The translations under genes and the position numbers were made by a program. Shown here one piece after another: positions 63,129 to 64,000 of a DNA stretch of 64,000 bases. Origin of the DNA: Hoeflea sp. IMCC20628 (GTDB lineage Bacteria; Pseudomonadota; Alphaproteobacteria; Rhizobiales; Rhizobiaceae); NCBI RefSeq assembly GCF_001011155.1, contig NZ_CP011479.1, positions 3,800,501 through 3,864,500 of the forward strand. The letters are read 5' to 3'. The notes beneath the pieces are model-generated. The model had not been told where the DNA came from, did no database searches, and worked only from the letters and a program-made list of their open reading frames with translations. Position 1 is the first letter of the stretch. Every line of letters starts with the position of its first letter.

Positions 63129-64000
63129 TTAGCCGGCCGCAGCCCATGGCTCAAGGCCGGGAAAATGCGCCACCCCATCCACGCCGATCCGTTCGACTGA
63201 CAAGAGCCGCTTCAGGAACGCAGCGCTCCAATGATCGACGTCATGGATTCGCAAATGGCTGTAGAGTGCGCCGTGCCGTTCGACGCGTTCAGCCAATGGC
63301 ATTTCAAGCGCGGCCTTGATAGCCCGGGCAATGTCTTGCGGGTCGTGCGGATTAACGATCAGCGCCTCGGGCATTTCTTCCGCCGCACCTGCGAACTGAG
63401 ACAGGATCAACACGCCCGGATCTGCTTCGTCCTGAGCGGCGACATACTCCTTGGCCACAAGATTCATGCCGTCAAACAGCGGTGTAACCAGGCCTACCCT
63501 GGAAAGGCGAAACAGCACCGCCAGTTGGTCGCGTGGCAGGGCACGATGAATATATTGCACAGGCGTCCAATCGACAGTGCCGAAGCGGCCGTTGATATGC
63601 CCGGCAAGATGCTCGAGTTCAGAACGAATCTCCTTGTAGGCATCGACATCGTCCCGCGTCGGCGGAGCGACCTGCAAAAGTCCCACTTGGCTGTGAAATT
63701 CGGGATTACTTTCCAGGAAGACCTCATACCCGGCCAGCCGTTGCGGCAGGCCCTTGGAATAATCGAGCCGGTCCACACCGATCAATCTGGGCAATGGCGG
63801 CGGCGGCGTGTCCGCGGCACCTTCATCGGCCAGGCGGCGAAACCCGTCGACATTGATTGAAATCGGGAAACAACCCAGAGCTATTTCGCGCCCGTCGATC
63901 CCCATATTGCCGTTGGCGCGCAGCTCACCGCGCAGGGTGTGACGGAAGATATTGATCATGTGGCCAAGGTCACGCTGGGTCTGAAACCCGACCAGATCGT
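63129..64000 (-). CDS. otsA: Trehalose-6-phosphate synthase, 5' end outside window
   Basis: The last about 290 residues of a GT20 trehalose-6-phosphate synthase, which joins UDP-glucose and glucose 6-phosphate. The frame continues to the window edge as DLVGFQTQRDLGHMINIFR, the OtsA nucleotide-sugar region. Further on RLDYSKGLPQRLAGYEVFLE has the UDP-glucose phosphate contacts Arg and Lys, and VTPLFDGMNLVAKEYVAAQ holds the retaining GT-B E-x7-E type motif (DGMNLVAKE). The product is an osmoprotectant. An otsB gene is not visible in the window. Confidence 0.94.
   Translation of the reverse strand, partial: DLVGFQTQRDLGHMINIFRHTLRGELRANGNMGIDGREIALGCFPISINVDGFRRLADEGAADTPPPPLPRLIGVDRLDYSKGLPQRLAGYEVFLESNPEFHSQVGLLQVAPPTRDDVDAYKEIRSELEHLAGHINGRFGTVDWTPVQYIHRALPRDQLAVLFRLSRVGLVTPLFDGMNLVAKEYVAAQDEADPGVLILSQFAGAAEEMPEALIVNPHDPQDIARAIKAALEMPLAERVERHGALYSHLRIHDVDHWSAAFLKRLLSVERIGVDGVAHFPGLEPWAAAG

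Overview
The window reads as chromosome of an alphaproteobacterium of the order Hyphomicrobiales (Rhizobiales), probably near Rhizobiaceae/Hoeflea. This is inferred from gcrA, a PodJ-type polar scaffold, a SAM-II riboswitch before metZ, the phoR-pstSCAB-phoU-phoB order, the GC-rich codon use and GANTC motifs near cell-cycle genes. It is mostly core genome. I see no insertion sequence, prophage, CRISPR array or integrase.

Layout. 1-5.3 kb: the end of a TauE/SafE permease and the large podJ, both on the minus strand. 5.3-13.3 kb: a MerR-type regulator followed by a beta-oxidation operon (two acyl-CoA dehydrogenases, a GST-like protein, a thiolase, and a fused hydratase/3-hydroxyacyl-CoA dehydrogenase), closed by a terminator. 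13.3-20.1 kb: single genes (methyltransferase, HCCA-isomerase-like, S24 regulator, TerB-like, sterol desaturase family, orphan solute-binding protein, family 2 glycosyltransferase) and tRNA-Gly(CCC). 20.3-26.2 kb: a bacterial voltage-gated cation channel, a dCTP deaminase, SAM-II riboswitch plus metZ, a CDP-alcohol phosphatidyltransferase, apaG and trkH. 26.2-34.4 kb, minus strand: an RND efflux pair, hslO, argF and argD. 34.8-35.8 kb: gcrA and a small secreted protein.

35.9-43.6 kb is the full phosphate regulon on the minus strand: phoR, pstS, pstC, pstA, pstB, phoU, phoB, with a Pho box before pstS. 43.7-49.8 kb on the plus strand: fumC, a polyphosphate kinase 2, fadD and pgi. 49.8-52.6 kb on the minus strand: a fructokinase-like kinase, pyrE and pyrC. 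Then come an atypical SDR, a D-amino-acid transaminase and a DegT aminotransferase. 55.8-59.5 kb is a tightly overlapping CDP-sugar operon (rfbF, rfbG, a 3,5-epimerase, a sugar C-methyltransferase). The end holds a HerA-like ATPase, an M23 lipoprotein, an L,D-transpeptidase and the 3' part of otsA.

How it fits together. The MerR-type regulator probably controls both its adjacent operon and the distant fadD, because the same 9-bp core lies in both upstream regions. metZ appears to be controlled by a SAM-II aptamer whose pseudoknot strand can also pair with the 3' arm of a following terminator. gcrA has a dense cluster of GANTC (CcrM) sites upstream. I found no clearly new multi-gene system. 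The regulatory signals and the CDP-sugar cluster are the parts most worth checking.
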